From Branchiostoma floridae (lineage: Eukaryota > Chordata > Leptocardii > Amphioxiformes > Branchiostomatidae), in assembly GCF_000003815.2 (NCBI RefSeq), contig NC_049980.1, forward strand, positions 22,951,249 through 23,015,248: DNA of 64,000 bases, read 5' to 3'. This document shows positions 32,806-44,044 of this stretch, in pieces. The position numbers and the translations under genes are program-made. The notes under the pieces were generated by a model, which did no database searches, had not been told where the DNA came from, and saw only the letters and a list, made by a program, of their open reading frames with translations. Position 1 is the stretch's first letter; each line of letters opens with the position of its first letter.

Positions 32806-33080
32806 GCCCCCTTTCCACCAGTCGGCTATCGCATAATTGCGCTCTCACTGCGACCTACATGTAAGTAGCTATAGGATATGTGTAAAAGGTCATTTTCACA
32901 CTGGGTATATCCAAGGAGCTTTAAAAGCTCCTTGGTATATCATACGAAAAGTAAAAGTGTGACAAGGTAGACAACAAAACACAGAAAGTGTAGAAAAGAT
33001 TCGTTTGTTTTCTATACAATTCGTTGCGATATGTCAAATTTCAGGTCGCAGAGAGAGCGCGGCGAGAGCGCCGTCCTAGT
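32806..33080. mobile_element. MITE of the CCCCCTTTCCACT family, about 275 bp
   Basis: Left end GGCCCCCTTTCCACCAGTCG, right end GCGAGAGCGCCGTCCTAGTA. The interior carries GACAACAAAACACAGAAAGTG and GTTTTCTATACAATTCGTTG as in the 37452 copy. The last bases of the right end are lost. Confidence 0.75.
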
Positions 33081-33403
33081 AAACAAGAAATCTTTTTAAA
33101 AAAGCTGTGCCTTGCCGCGTGGTAGGAATATCGTCAGGAAAAGGTAGGTCGGCACTTCAAGCCCAGCAAGGCAAAATGCTATGCCTTGGCGTGCAGTAGG
33201 GATAATTTGCTTGTCTGCTGAATACGTATTATGGTAGCCAAAGCCTTGTATTGATCTGTTAATCTTGTTGGAAATATATGTAGGTGTCTTAAAATATGAC
33301 CTTGCATTTTCTGACCCTCGACCACTAATAAATATGAAATAATTAGACATTATTTCAAGGATATACAGTAACAATTTTAATTTATTTCATTTCTGTGAAA
33401 GGG

Positions 33404-33737
33404 CAGCTGAGTGGGTACTGTATGCTTAGCAGGAGTTCAGGTACTGTGGTCAGCTGAGAGGGTACTGCATGCATAGCAGGCGTCCAGGTATTGTGGCCAG
33501 CTGAGTGGGTACTGCATGCACAGCAGGAGTCCAGGTACTGTGGTCAGCTGAGTGGGTACTGCATGCATGGCTGGAGTCCAGGTATTGTGGATACCTGAGT
33601 GGGTACTGCATGCATAGCAGGCGTCCATGTATTGTGGTCAGCTTAGTAGGAGCTGCATGCATGGCTGGAGTCCAGGTACTGTGGTGAGCTGAGTGGGTAC
33701 TGCTTGCACAATTTGAGGTACTGTGGTAAGTTGAGAG
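33404..33737. repeat. Minisatellite, about seven copies of a 47-bp unit
   Basis: The unit begins CAGCTGAGTGGGTACTGCAT and ends CCAGGTACTGTGGT, with internal variants CATAGCAGG, CACAGCAGG and CATGGCTGG that alternate between copies. The variants alternate irregularly. It produces short repetitive open frames on both strands, which are not genes. Confidence 0.93.
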
Positions 33738-33739
33738 GG

Positions 33740-36029
33740 TACTATATCAGAGTCCTCCCCAAATGATGGAATAAGGGAGGCTCTCCACTATACTCCAGCC
33801 CAGCTCCACTATACTACATTTGAAATCTAGTGTGTTTCTTCCCTATTTTCCTGATTAGTTTTGCTAATTTTAATGAAAATTCACAGATTTTTGTGGTATC
33901 ACTTTTCCAGTTGGCATTGTCTGCAAAAACTTGTGAATGGGCGATGGTCAAAGCAATAGTGGTTTTGGCACTTCACAACAAAGGAGTCACAACACTATAT
34001 TGTACTTGTAGTATTTGACACCATCTGTCATGCAAAATGAACAAATTTTCATGAAAGCGCAGCGCGTTGGTTTGGATTATTTTTGCCAGCCCCTCCACTA
34101 TACTAAAAGATTCTGGGGAGAACCCTGACTATATGAATGACTGCAGTTCAGGTATATGTACTATGGTAAGATTGAACAGTTAGTCAAAAATAAATTAATT
34201 GTCTTTTGACAAATTTGACAACTTATATGAAACGTGTTGTTTATCAGATGGCATTACTTTGTATATTGCAATATTTGATGTAGTTCATCAGAGCAGCGTG
34301 CATTTGTGCTAATCACAATACAGTCTGTACGGTGGCAGAGGTTGAACTTGTTGTATTGAGTGCGAATGCACAGTCTGCACGGTGGCAGGGGTTGGAAGAT
34401 TGAGTGCAAAAGCACAGTCTGCACGATGGCAAGGATTGGTAATAAGTGGCAGTGATTAGACTTTGTCTACTTGATGGCGTATTTCATTCAATATACACTT
34501 TGGCTTTAACACGGCTCTGGTCTGTGCTGTGAAGAAATCTGCAATCGAAGACTGAAAGAGAAGGAGAACAATTTCTTGTGTCAACATTAAAACCAACTGA
34601 AAGAGCATATGTATATTTAATTGATAGAATACTAGTGGTTTCTAAACATATGACAAAGGAGGTTTAAAAAGACCTTGACATGACTAAATGGTAGCCAATT
34701 TCTTGGCATTCTTCAATATTTGTTGGAGAGGATCTGCTCCCCTCCTCCACCGACAGCATAAATCTTTTTAAAAAATGGGACCAAAATGAAGGCAATACGA
34801 TAGAAACAGTCCTGAGTAGACATTTAAAGATGGCAAACGTTAGTTGGTAAGCAAGAAAGTAAGACACGAATGTGCTCAATCGTGTAAAAATAGAACCTTG
34901 CATGTCCGAAAAGGATTGGGGAGGGGGGCTGTTTTGATTCACTTCGTCTTTTCGTGTTTATGAAATTATGTTCACGGCCGGACAAACCAGCGTCATTTAT
35001 TACACTTGTTAATAATTTGTTCACCTACGATGTCAGGGAAATACCACCCAGGTAACAAAAATGTCCGACAAATTATGCACAAAGAAAACTGATCTAGTTA
35101 CAGGCCTCACAAAAACACGGATAAAACAATGATTATTTTAGGAATCACTACGATAAAAGTTTGACATATATAGTAGCTAGAATATTATCTTACATATTCC
35201 AAAGCGTTACATTTTATTTCTGGATTAGCGATAACTTTGAAAGAAATGATGTAGAATGAAGACTAGGAAATGTAACAAAACAGGCCGCAGGACTAGAGTT
35301 GATATTTGAAATATAACAAAATGATCCTAAATATTATCTATTGCGACTTCTCGTGTGACGTTTTGAGCTGGCGCTCTCCTAAACTCACGTTAGCGTTTTG
35401 CTGCGGTCTCGGAAGGTGTCTCCAACGTTTTGATGACGTCATGGCTACTTATATATTCACATACAATTCATTAGCCTGATTTGGACATTATTTCATCTTT
35501 GTGAAAAGCTAATGCAATTCTTGTTGCGAGATAATACACTTGATTTTATGCCACTCCAAATGAATTTGGAATTTTACCATACAAACGCTTCAATCATTCA
35601 ATGTAACCAAATATTAAATGCTTTTAGAACCGACCGCAAACAGAAACAAATACGTAAAATGGACGGTTTAAAATTCAACGGGGATGTACCATTGTCTGCC
35701 TAAGCCGTCAAACTTGTCCATGAGAAAGGCGATTTGGAAGGGCCTTTGAAATGGTCTTTGGAAGAGCAAGGTTAAAAGGTCCGTCCGTCCGTCCAAGGAA
35801 GAAAGCTGGCGTAAAGCCTTGCCGGCGGCAAGGCAAAAAAGGGGGGTAATAAGCGACCTACTCACTACCTGTTCATGGTGCCTAATCCATGAACCCATTA
35901 AAACAATGGGAATATGATTGTAAATCGCAATGAAAGAGCAAGGATGCGATACACGTAAATAAGACGGACATAGTTCGCTATGTGCGTTTTAAGATGCACA
36001 ACGTTGGCGCCTATGTCCACTGACGCAGA
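33740..36029. other. Intergenic, no gene recognised
   Basis: No supported exon. Notable small items: three tandem-like copies of CAGTCTGCACGGTGGCAG at 34322-34440, a perfect cyclic-AMP-type TGACGTCA at 35434-35441, and a small palindrome GCCTTGCCGGCGGCAAGGC at about 35816-35834. Confidence 0.5.
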
Positions 36030-36265
36030 GTAAAGTGGTCATTCTCATGTAAAGTACCAGGAGCCGGAGGGGTACATACCTATCTACAGTTGTGCCATTG
36101 ATGTTTTTCTCAGGGGTCTGATGCCCATAGTTATCAGGTTGACGTGCGGAAAACATGAGCGACCCCCACACCTTCACAGGTCACGGGAACGGTGATCAGC
36201 TACCACCTGCATGTATTGTTCGAAGTTTGACGACGTGGATTAAAGTCTGCCTGGAGTTATACTTA
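36030..36265 (+). promoter_or_regulatory. Upstream cassette near the ZP gene start
   Basis: CATGTAAAGTACCAGGAGCC, GGGGTCTGATGCCCATAG, GATCAGCTACCACCTGCATG and GTCTGCCTGGAGTTATAC match the cassettes at 14480, 18700 and 30755. It ends about 0.5 kb before the ATG of the ZP gene, mirroring the 18700 cassette. Its function as promoter is inferred. Confidence 0.45.
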
Positions 36266-36789
36266 CCTTCATCCTCTCACGCCATTGTTTGGATAATGAT
36301 AGACAGGCTATACTTCTTTGTTCTCCATTCCAGCACAGTATGCTGCTGCGTGCTAAACTTAAGCGGTATTTTTAGGACACACCAAAACTCATCAGCAACC
36401 CATGAATTATCTTGACTGTCTGCGACCTGCTGTTAAGGACACATGTCCTAAAACTAGCCACCAACTGCACCAGGTGGACAGAACGTTTTGTCAAGTGTTT
36501 TTTCGACCTCACATGTGACCATAGTGCACAACCTATGATTCTGGAATCATAACAAACGGTTATGTATGTAAATGGCAATATATAAACTATCCATGTATCA
36601 TGCAATACACTTGATTGGTATTTACCCACCCAAATCAACTTCCTAAATTTTTTGTGCTGTGGTTAGATTCTATAGAACCTATCCAGTTGGCTGGGTAACT
36701 TTTGTGAATCAATGTATCTTTTTACGTGGCTATCTAACCTTCTTCGATACACCCTTGTTAGTTGTTTTAGAGGGAATAAACAAGAGACC

Positions 36790-36856
36790 ATGAACCCAGG
36801 AGCTCTGTTAGGAGCAGCAGTCCTTGTGCTCGTGGTGGCTCAAGCGACTTCTCAAG
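36790..36856 (+). CDS. Signal-peptide exon of ZP gene
   Basis: Encodes MNPGALLGAAVLVLVVAQAT, with the donor in phase 1. It has the same length (67 bp) and phase as the leader exon at 19399-19465, with 14 of the first 20 residues the same. The conserved upstream AGAGGGAATAAACAA extends the match into the 5' UTR. Confidence 0.88.
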
Positions 36857-39800
36857 GTGAATAGTTTTTTTCATTGCCAACTCCTACCGACAGTTTCATT
36901 ATTTATTTGTCACTTTTGTTCTCTTTTTGTCATGCATTGATCTAAAAACTGATCTTTTTCCAAGTGACGTTATCCTTTATGACTAACGTATAATAACGTT
37001 TGCAAGTAGGACCATTTGCACACATTTTGCATACTATAGACGGCTACTGTAGCATCTCCTCGGTTATCATCTTAATGAGGTCGCAATTTGCATGATTTAT
37101 GTACAAAAGCTTATGGCAGAAGTTATCACTGGAAAGCTCAACTGTCAGCCACTCTCTCAACAGCTCTGTCTGATCTGACGTTTACCGAGGTGGGGGTAGA
37201 CTACGTCACTCTCTCCTGGACTGCGCAGGGAGACCTGAACATCACGGGATACCATGTCTTTTACCAGTACTCCGGCGGTTCACGGATAGGCCTGTCTCCT
37301 CCGCCGGCAGCGGGGGACACCACGGCGACAGTACGGGGACTGTACGCTGGAGTAGAGTACAATTTTACTGTCAAGTCCTTTGGCGAAGATGGTGAAGAAA
37401 ATGGAGAAGTCAGCGGGACTGAAACTACAGGTTAGCCTGACTACAAGCTTGGCCCACTTTCCATTAGACGGTGATTGCGCTGCGCTCTCACTGCGAGCTA
37501 AAAACGGAAGTGTGTAACCCTCGACTTCATACCGGGTATATCACACAAAAAATATAAAGGTGGGATTGAAAGACAACAAAGCACACAAAACGTAAGAAGA
37601 TTTTTCTTGCCGATTCGTCGAATTTTAGGTCGAGGAGAGAGCGCGGCGAGGTCACCGTCCTAGTGGAAAGGGTATAACAGGGCAAGGTGTGCCTCTTGCG
37701 TTTCAGTGTCTGAATGCAAGGAGGTAGAGCTTACTATTTTTAGGCTGTAATATACGTGAAGGCACTGCAATGCATTGGACACATCTACATGGGGATGCCA
37801 CCGATCGAGCCTCATATGAATCTCATATCTCTTGCCGAATCTGGATCTCTTAAGTTGAGAGACAATGGCCGTCGGTGTCAAAATTAGACTTTCCTTCACG
37901 CTGTCCTAGTAGAGATTCCATGTGTTTTTCTTTCATCGTTGTCTGGCAAGCATCTGTTAGTTTGTGTTATGAAGATTGCCAATGTACGCCACAGATCTAC
38001 CATCACAAAACTAAGAATCAGTTGCCACAAATTACGAATCGAATCAGGAAGACATAACCACACTCCTCTAGAGCAAAGAATATGCCAATTTTGTAGTTTA
38101 GGGAAAGTAGAAGATGAAGTACATTTTACTATGGATTGTCCTTTGTATGATAGCGATAGGAACATTTCATTTGACTATGTGTTAAGTAAATATCCCCACT
38201 TTAGACACTTGAACAGTAAAGAGAAATTTATATTCCTGACAGCTTTTGATAAACCAACTCTAACCAACCATACAGCTAGCTACATTTATGCAATTACCAA
38301 GAAGCGAGAGGAAGTCGAATGTCATAGAATAGATTAGACGCACATCTGCATATATAGATGTGTATGATTGTTTCCATTGTTACATATATGTGATTCTTAC
38401 CGTGTGACCTGTACTTAGCCCAGTGGGGCAAAAATGTGCAATAAAGGTCTTCATTCATTCATTCGTTATGGCATGTGTGACAAGGTGCCGGCTTACAGGT
38501 TCTCGAGCGTTTTCTTATCAACTGGAGGCCCGCTCGAGCCACAAAATACATGTAGCCAGGGAGTCTACAGTAGAAAAATTCCCGGCGGGGACCCTGTGAA
38601 CAACTTTGCGACTAACTGATTCCAACATAAATCCCAATCCAGCGGCAGCGGTGTTGAACACGGCGTGCGATCAGGGGACGATGGAGGTGTCCATCCCACT
38701 AGCCGCGCTGCCAGGTGTAGTGGTAGACAACATGCACCTGCTGGACCCCAGCTGTGGCGGGACGGTCACCGCGACACACGTAACCTTCTCCACCAACCTG
38801 ATGGAGTGTGGGACTATCCGACAGGTGAGGACTCGCGGATAGGCACCGAAAAATAAAATGAAAAATCACAATTACCTTTTCGATAAGAGTATCAAGGAAA
38901 TGCATTAGTTGATCTCTTTTAGAATGAAAAGGGCTGGCTCATAAATTCCATTTTAAAAGTATTTCTGTGTTGAGTAGGAACAAGAAGTATCTCAACAGTC
39001 CTATAGGAGGGATAAGATATAGAACAGTAGTTTTAATACACAATGTTCATGATCCTTTCCTGGATATCTACCTAACTCAGACTTCGGCAGATAAGTTCAT
39101 CTTCATCAACGAAGCCATCGCCACCCCAGTGGTTCTGGGAAGTGGAGCATTAAGGGGCGCGAACTTCAGCAGGAGGTTCCAGTGTGAGTTCATCCGTCGG
39201 TTCGACATCACACAGGGAAGAGAGGTCATGCACAACATCCCCCCTCCAAGGTAAGATCTATTCTCATCATTGCCATTAATTAGCTTTGGTTCTTTTTCTC
39301 ATCTTAAGATGCACATGTGATCCCAGATGCGACATGCTTTATACATGTATATGTGTTTGCCAAAAGCGAACTCGTTTAAATATCAGTTAGCCCCCCTGAG
39401 CGACGATCGTGCAGCGACCAAATTTGTGTAACCTTTGATATCGTAATAGTGGTGTAAGGCAAGATGCACAGATATGGCTCCAAGGACAACAGAACATACC
39501 AAAAATCGCCCTTTATCAGTGGAATTCGTTGAGCGATCTTTCAAGTCTTTGGCCAGTTACAGCGCGATCGTATCCTCTAGTAAAAAGAGGGTGTTACCAG
39601 TTAGGTCCCATGTGTGTACACTCTTCCAGTGTGCAGATTGAGGTCGGGAACAACAGTCTGATCATCAACATGAACATGTTCACGTCTGCGGACTTCAGCG
39701 ACACGTACGACACGCCTGACTTTCCTCTGAGAGTAAGAACCTTCTTTTGTTTCCGCATGTGTCAAGCTGATGTCAATCTTTCTTGAACTGTAGTTGGCAA

Positions 39801-42224
39801 CTCTGGCTTGTTGCTGTATTTGACTTGAAGAATGGCTTGAGAGACAGAACTTAAATGTCTACAATAACAACAATGATACCACATCAGACGGTTGTCAGGA
39901 TAAACATCGTTTATTGGTAAAACAATAACCACCTGTCATCGTTTGTGGCACACACAGCTTGAGTCTCTTGCTGCAATTTGAAACGTTACATTTTGTGAAT
40001 GACCACTGAACAGGTGACGCCGTCTGACCGCCTGCATTTTGGCCTCAGCGTGGCCTCGCCTCTGGACAACCTGGAGCTGTTCGCTCTGCAGTGTGTCGCC
40101 ACACCGACCCTGGACCCTGACGACTCTCCCCGGGTCAGCATTATTCAAGACGGGTGCGTTCAAGTTACCATTCCTAGAATCAGAGTCAGACTATTTCAGA
40201 AATTTAAGATTCATAATTGAAACATCTCTTCTCCTCAATAACGTCCTTGTGACGCAGCCGACGAGCTTTCGTCGTATTTGTTGATCGCTTGAAGATCGCA
40301 TATCAACATCACCTAAGAAAGAGCGTATTTTGTGCCTGGACAGTTTCCCAGTGGGGTTAGCTCAATGACCTCCGCACATCAGCTGTATCGTGCATCTGGC
40401 GTAGCTCGCTGGCTGATCAATATTTGTGCTGTGGGACAGCGGTTTAGAGTTTTGCATATTAAGAAGGTGCGACGATCTCCATATCAGCTAGCGCGATAGA
40501 GTCAATATTTCTTCCTTCTCCCACTGCAGGTGCGACATCGACCCGACCCTGGAGAAGAACGCCGCCCGTTCAGGCGAGAAGGCCCTGTACTACTCTGTCC
40601 AAGCCTTCACTTTCCCCAACGCTGCTGATAACAGCCTGGTAAAATGACATCGCGTGGTTACGGTGAAGGTGGTGTAGTGGATATGGTTATCAGACAGGTT
40701 GTCTGTAGGTTATGACTTGTAGCGATCATTTCATTCTTCAACAGCATCTTTGTAAACAATGGAGTAGCTTATAGGAAACATTTTTTGTGGTACAAATGAC
40801 AGTTACACTTCATAGGAACAGTGCAACCAACACATTTCAAGCTATGTCTGAACAATTGTCCAAAATTGCAAAGTTTTAATAATAACTTGTACTTGTGCTC
40901 GGCGTAACAGAAACAACAACACATTCTAAATGCCCTTATTTCTGTGTCAGTTGTATATCCATTGCACCATGCTGGTCTGCTTTGAAGACGACTCCAACTC
41001 GAGATGCAGTGAGGGCTGTATCTCCGCCAGGCGGCGCAGGCAAGCTGAGTCGGTCATGAGTGAACACCGAGTCCGCCGTGAGAGCGGTAAGGAGCGAGAG
41101 ATCAAAATCAGCCAGGGTCCCGTCATCACCGAGGCTGACAAAGGAAAAGGTAGCTGTCATCTTTCAACAATGTATGTTGCTTGTTTGATTTCGGCAGTAC
41201 CGTTAAGGCCAGGGTATGGCTTTTGACAATGTATATTGGCAATATCATTACGGACAGGTCTCTAACCTCCAAGCAGATGTTCCGTCGGCAAGACAGTATC
41301 CAAGAGCCGAAACAGGTTGGAAAACTATTTCGGTCCGTGGATACTGGTAAGGTCCCGGGTTAGGGTGGCCAAGGCGCCTGCCTGACACAGAAACACTCAA
41401 CGGTGGGAGCACTAACTACCGTGCCAGGTAGGGCATTCAACTCAGGGATCGCACATGGAAAAAAATTGTAGCTGTTTGTTCGTGCGTGGATGGATTGATA
41501 TTTGAGGTGGTGACTTCCCCAGGTATTTCTAATTCTTATGGTGATAAATATTCATGTTCAGCATGTGGTTAATTAAAAAACCTTGACTCCGTGTCATTCG
41601 AGTGAATAGATAAATGAATGATGTATAATGTCGTCCTGTAGGCTCCACCTTCCCTACCGTGGGTGTGGCTGTTGGCGCGGTCGGGGTGTTGACTGGTGCC
41701 CTGATGATGATAGCTACTGTCGTCATGCTGAGGACGAGACGTGGTCTGGTCACTGGGAATAGGGCTAATGATTGTGCAGGTAAGAAAGCTTAAGTCGCGA
41801 TCTTTTGTTGTAAGACCAGTACAAGATCAGAAGGGAGCCCAAGCTCAATGATGAAAAGTCAACGCCAGTGAAAGAGATGAAGCCCGCTATTTGTGCCATG
41901 ATGTGGGCCGCGTGATATGTTCTATGCAAATGTCTTTAACACAAGATATACAAAGTTTCTTCATATACAAAGTAAACGAAGAAAAAAATCACATTGAAAA
42001 AGTAGCACCTTCAGGTTTCCTTCTAATTCTACTTACTGCCACAGTGGTAGCAGTACATAATTCCCAGCTCACTTGTTCGCTTACAAGTTCAAATGTAATG
42101 ACGCCCTCTACAAGGTCACAGTTATGTTCAAACATCTTTAATTGTTTTCCTTTTTGCAGGTCTGGACAACTATACGTTCCAGGTGTGGGGAAAGAGCAAA
42201 CCCGACGTCCCTGCTCATGGCTAG
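36790..42224 (+). CDS. FN3-ZP domain type I membrane protein
   Basis: Predicted 479 residues from ten exons: 36790-36856, 37164-37430, 38643-38824, 39081-39250, 39630-39732, 40014-40153, 40530-40638, 40951-41149, 41642-41779, 42160-42224. Phases join without a break and the sum is exactly 480 codons with the TAG. Order: signal peptide, one FN3 domain, ZP-N and ZP-C, RRRRQ furin-type site, a transmembrane helix and a 30-residue cytoplasmic tail. ZP proteins polymerise into extracellular filaments after cleavage next to the domain (family knowledge). The protein is a single-pass surface protein, probably shed and assembled in an apical matrix; tissue and partner are unknown. Confidence 0.9.
37164..37430 (+). 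CDS. FN3 domain
   Basis: A single phase 1-1 exon: LSDLTFTEVGVDYVTLSWTA, ITGYHVFYQYSGGSR, TATVRGLYAGVEYNFTVKSF and GEVSGTETTG. The Trp of the B strand, the Leu-x-Pro-like turn and the Tyr of the F strand (VEYNFTV) fit the fibronectin type III pattern. Confidence 0.9.
37452..37675. mobile_element. MITE of the CCCCCTTTCCACT family, about 224 bp
   Basis: Left end CCCACTTTCCATTAGACGGT, right end CACCGTCCTAGTGGAAAGGG. The GACAACAAAGCACACAAAAC and GTAAGAAGATTTTTC interior is shared with the 15119 copy. It lies 21 bp after the FN3 exon donor, in the FN3-ZP intron. Confidence 0.82.
37939..38463 (+). mobile_element. LINE 3' fragment in ZP gene intron
   Basis: An open frame (37939-38337) carries LEQRICQFCSLGKVEDEVHF then TMDCPLYDSDR, the C-terminal Cys/His motif found after the reverse transcriptase of many non-LTR elements. 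It is followed by GCCCAGTGGGGCAAAAATGT, AATAAAGG and an (ATTC)n tail ending near 38463. 5'-truncated; same orientation as the host gene. Confidence 0.82.
38643..41149 (+). CDS. ZP domain (ZP-N and ZP-C) with furin-type site
   Basis: Exons 38643-38824, 39081-39250, 39630-39732, 40014-40153, 40530-40638 and 40951-41149. ZP-N: LNTACDQGTMEVSIPLAAL, LLDPSCGG, TNLMECGTI, FQCEFIRRFD. ZP-C: FALQCVATPTLDPDD, QDGCDIDPTLEK, LYIHCTMLVCFEDDSNSRC, SEGC. Then ISARRRRQAES, a tetrabasic site just after the last cysteine, where furin-type cleavage releases ZP modules. The cysteine number and spacing fit a full ZP domain. Confidence 0.92.
39389..39593. mobile_element. Degraded MITE (tentative) in ZP intron
   Basis: Starts CCCCCCTGAGCGACGATCGT and ends CTCTAGTAAAAAGAGGGTGT. 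The interior holds GACAACAGAACATACCAAAA and AATTCGTTGAGCGATCTTTC, resembling 15119-15361 (GTTGAGTAATCTTTAG). Ends are worn. Confidence 0.5.
41642..42224 (+). CDS. Transmembrane and cytoplasmic-tail exons of ZP protein
   Basis: Exons 41642-41779 and 42160-42224. TVGVAVGAVGVLTGALMMIA then TVVML is a hydrophobic helix; LRTRRG is the basic stop-transfer. The tail ends GLDNYTFQVWGKSKPDVPAH. The tail has a NYTF motif of possible sorting or adaptor use (speculative). Confidence 0.9.
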
Positions 42225-42263
42225 GAGTAGTTGTCTATCCTATTGTGATAATGACGATATTTC

Positions 42264-42269
42264 AATAAA
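42264..42269 (+). promoter_or_regulatory. Polyadenylation signal AATAAA, ZP gene
   Basis: AATAAA lies 40 bp past the TAG, followed by a TGTGTGTTT GU-rich stretch within 20 bp. This gives a very short 3' UTR. Confidence 0.75.
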
Positions 42270-44044
42270 GTTTCCATTGTGTGTTTCTTGCGGGATTTTA
42301 TAGACTTTTTGTTTTCTTATGCCCATTAAATATGACACTGTTTAGATGAAAAATGATAGACGTTGGGAACGCGAAATATTGGATATTCATTTTAAATTAA
42401 ATTGATAAAAGTAGAGCCATTACACACGTGTTCAGTGTCATAATTGTCATAGAACTACACAAAAGTCTTGATCTAGTGTTCTTGCTTGCCACGCCAAGGC
42501 AGTTTAGCCTATTACTAAAACCGTCAGAGCAGGGCCGACAATAACGCGGCAATGATGCTAAGTGATGTACGTGGTGTCTGTTTTCCTTATGAAATTAAAA
42601 AAGTGGAAAATATATAGTACGCTTTGAGTGCACTTCTTTATTGTTTCTTTTCATGGCACTATGGATTCACTAGTACAATCCTTTGATGGGTCATATCATA
42701 ATTGTACAACACAGATGTCTGTGTACTTCGAGGAGACGTTGAAGTCATCTTGAAAATTGCAACATATACTATAATACACTGACAGCATAGCGAAACATCC
42801 CCACATCGTTCTCACGTCTGACAGCATGTGAGTCAGGCCTGAGATGTAGTCCCTCCCAACTGCTATCTGTGATCCAGAAAACATCGTCTTTTCAGTGTAC
42901 CCAAATACAAACCCGACACTTTAACTTAGCTTTCGTCCACCTCCACTATCCTGATGAGATGACAAATACACATTTCTTTCACTACATCAACTCCTTCACA
43001 TTCTTCAGTATGATGTTCGCCTTTTTACTGGCGATTTCCTGATGAATCAGTCTCTTGACTTCCCTTTGCTTCAAAACGTCCTACCAAAACTCCCATTCTG
43101 AATAATCCATAGCATATTGTTTTGCTATTTGTTCTACCACCAATGACTGTTCTACTTTTTTTTCAGACCAATTCGTCTGAAATATAAAACAATTAATTCC
43201 GACCAACTTCACAGCTCTAAACTAGTGGGTAATACTTTTAAACCTGTTGAATCACAGATAGGTCATATCGTTCCTCCATCGCTAAGAAAGTACCAAGTGG
43301 TTCGGGGTTGGTTCGTGTCTAGTCTTTCAATGTCTTTTGAAGTGCTATTGTTGGCTGTATATTTGTCGCTAGTTTGTATCTATCAACTTACAAGATTTTG
43401 TTTTGTAATGTCTTATCATCAAAATGTGCAACAACGTCTCCATTTATTATGGTACACTTATACTCAGTTTTAGGGGTTGAATTTTGCCCATGTCTGAAAG
43501 TATAAAGCTTGCCTTCTAGAATTCTGCTCAAAGATCTGACAAAGCGATGGAGGAATACTGTGTAGGGACTATTGGGGAGACGTGTGCTTGCCTCTTGAAG
43601 CGTTACTTTTAGAACAAGACGCTACATGAAGTGCAATGGATGTAGGGAATCGGGCTCTTTTATATACTTTTGAAACCATCCCCTGTCGCGTGGCAATAGA
43701 GCTAGCAGAAAGCTATTGAGAGCTGGGATGTTCAAAAGAATGACCTTCCGGACGCATGGCGTCCACTCTCCCCGCTAGGCCATTGTGCCTCTCAAATGAA
43801 GGGATGTACATGTATACTGATTCAAATTGATTCATCTGCTTCCTGTCAATAAGACTTACTTTTTGCACTATTGACAGGACGTTTAAGTTGCAGAATTTAA
43901 GTATTTCGGGAACTGGGAATGTTCCTGTCAATAGCGTCGGTGATAAAGCAAAGTGACAGTGAAAGGACACCGTTGATGTAACACCGTATCGGGCGGTGGA
44001 TCCTCTGTTTGCCATCCTCTTCGCCTCACGATCTCCACGGGGTT
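42270..44044. other. Intergenic, no gene recognised
   Basis: No supported exon. It may include the 3' UTR of the minus-strand small gene at 44045-45112. No retroelement or clear repeat seen. Confidence 0.45.

Noticed and set aside
33437-33687. Cys/Ala/Met repeat frames
   Set aside because: By-products of the 47-bp minisatellite.
35434-35441. Perfect TGACGTCA (CRE) as promoter evidence
   Set aside because: A lone 8-bp motif 1.3 kb before the ZP gene, within an otherwise featureless stretch, is not enough support.
37896-38165. Minus-strand 89-codon frame over the LINE fragment
   Set aside because: Antisense shadow of the plus-strand CQFC / MDCPLY reverse-transcriptase tail.
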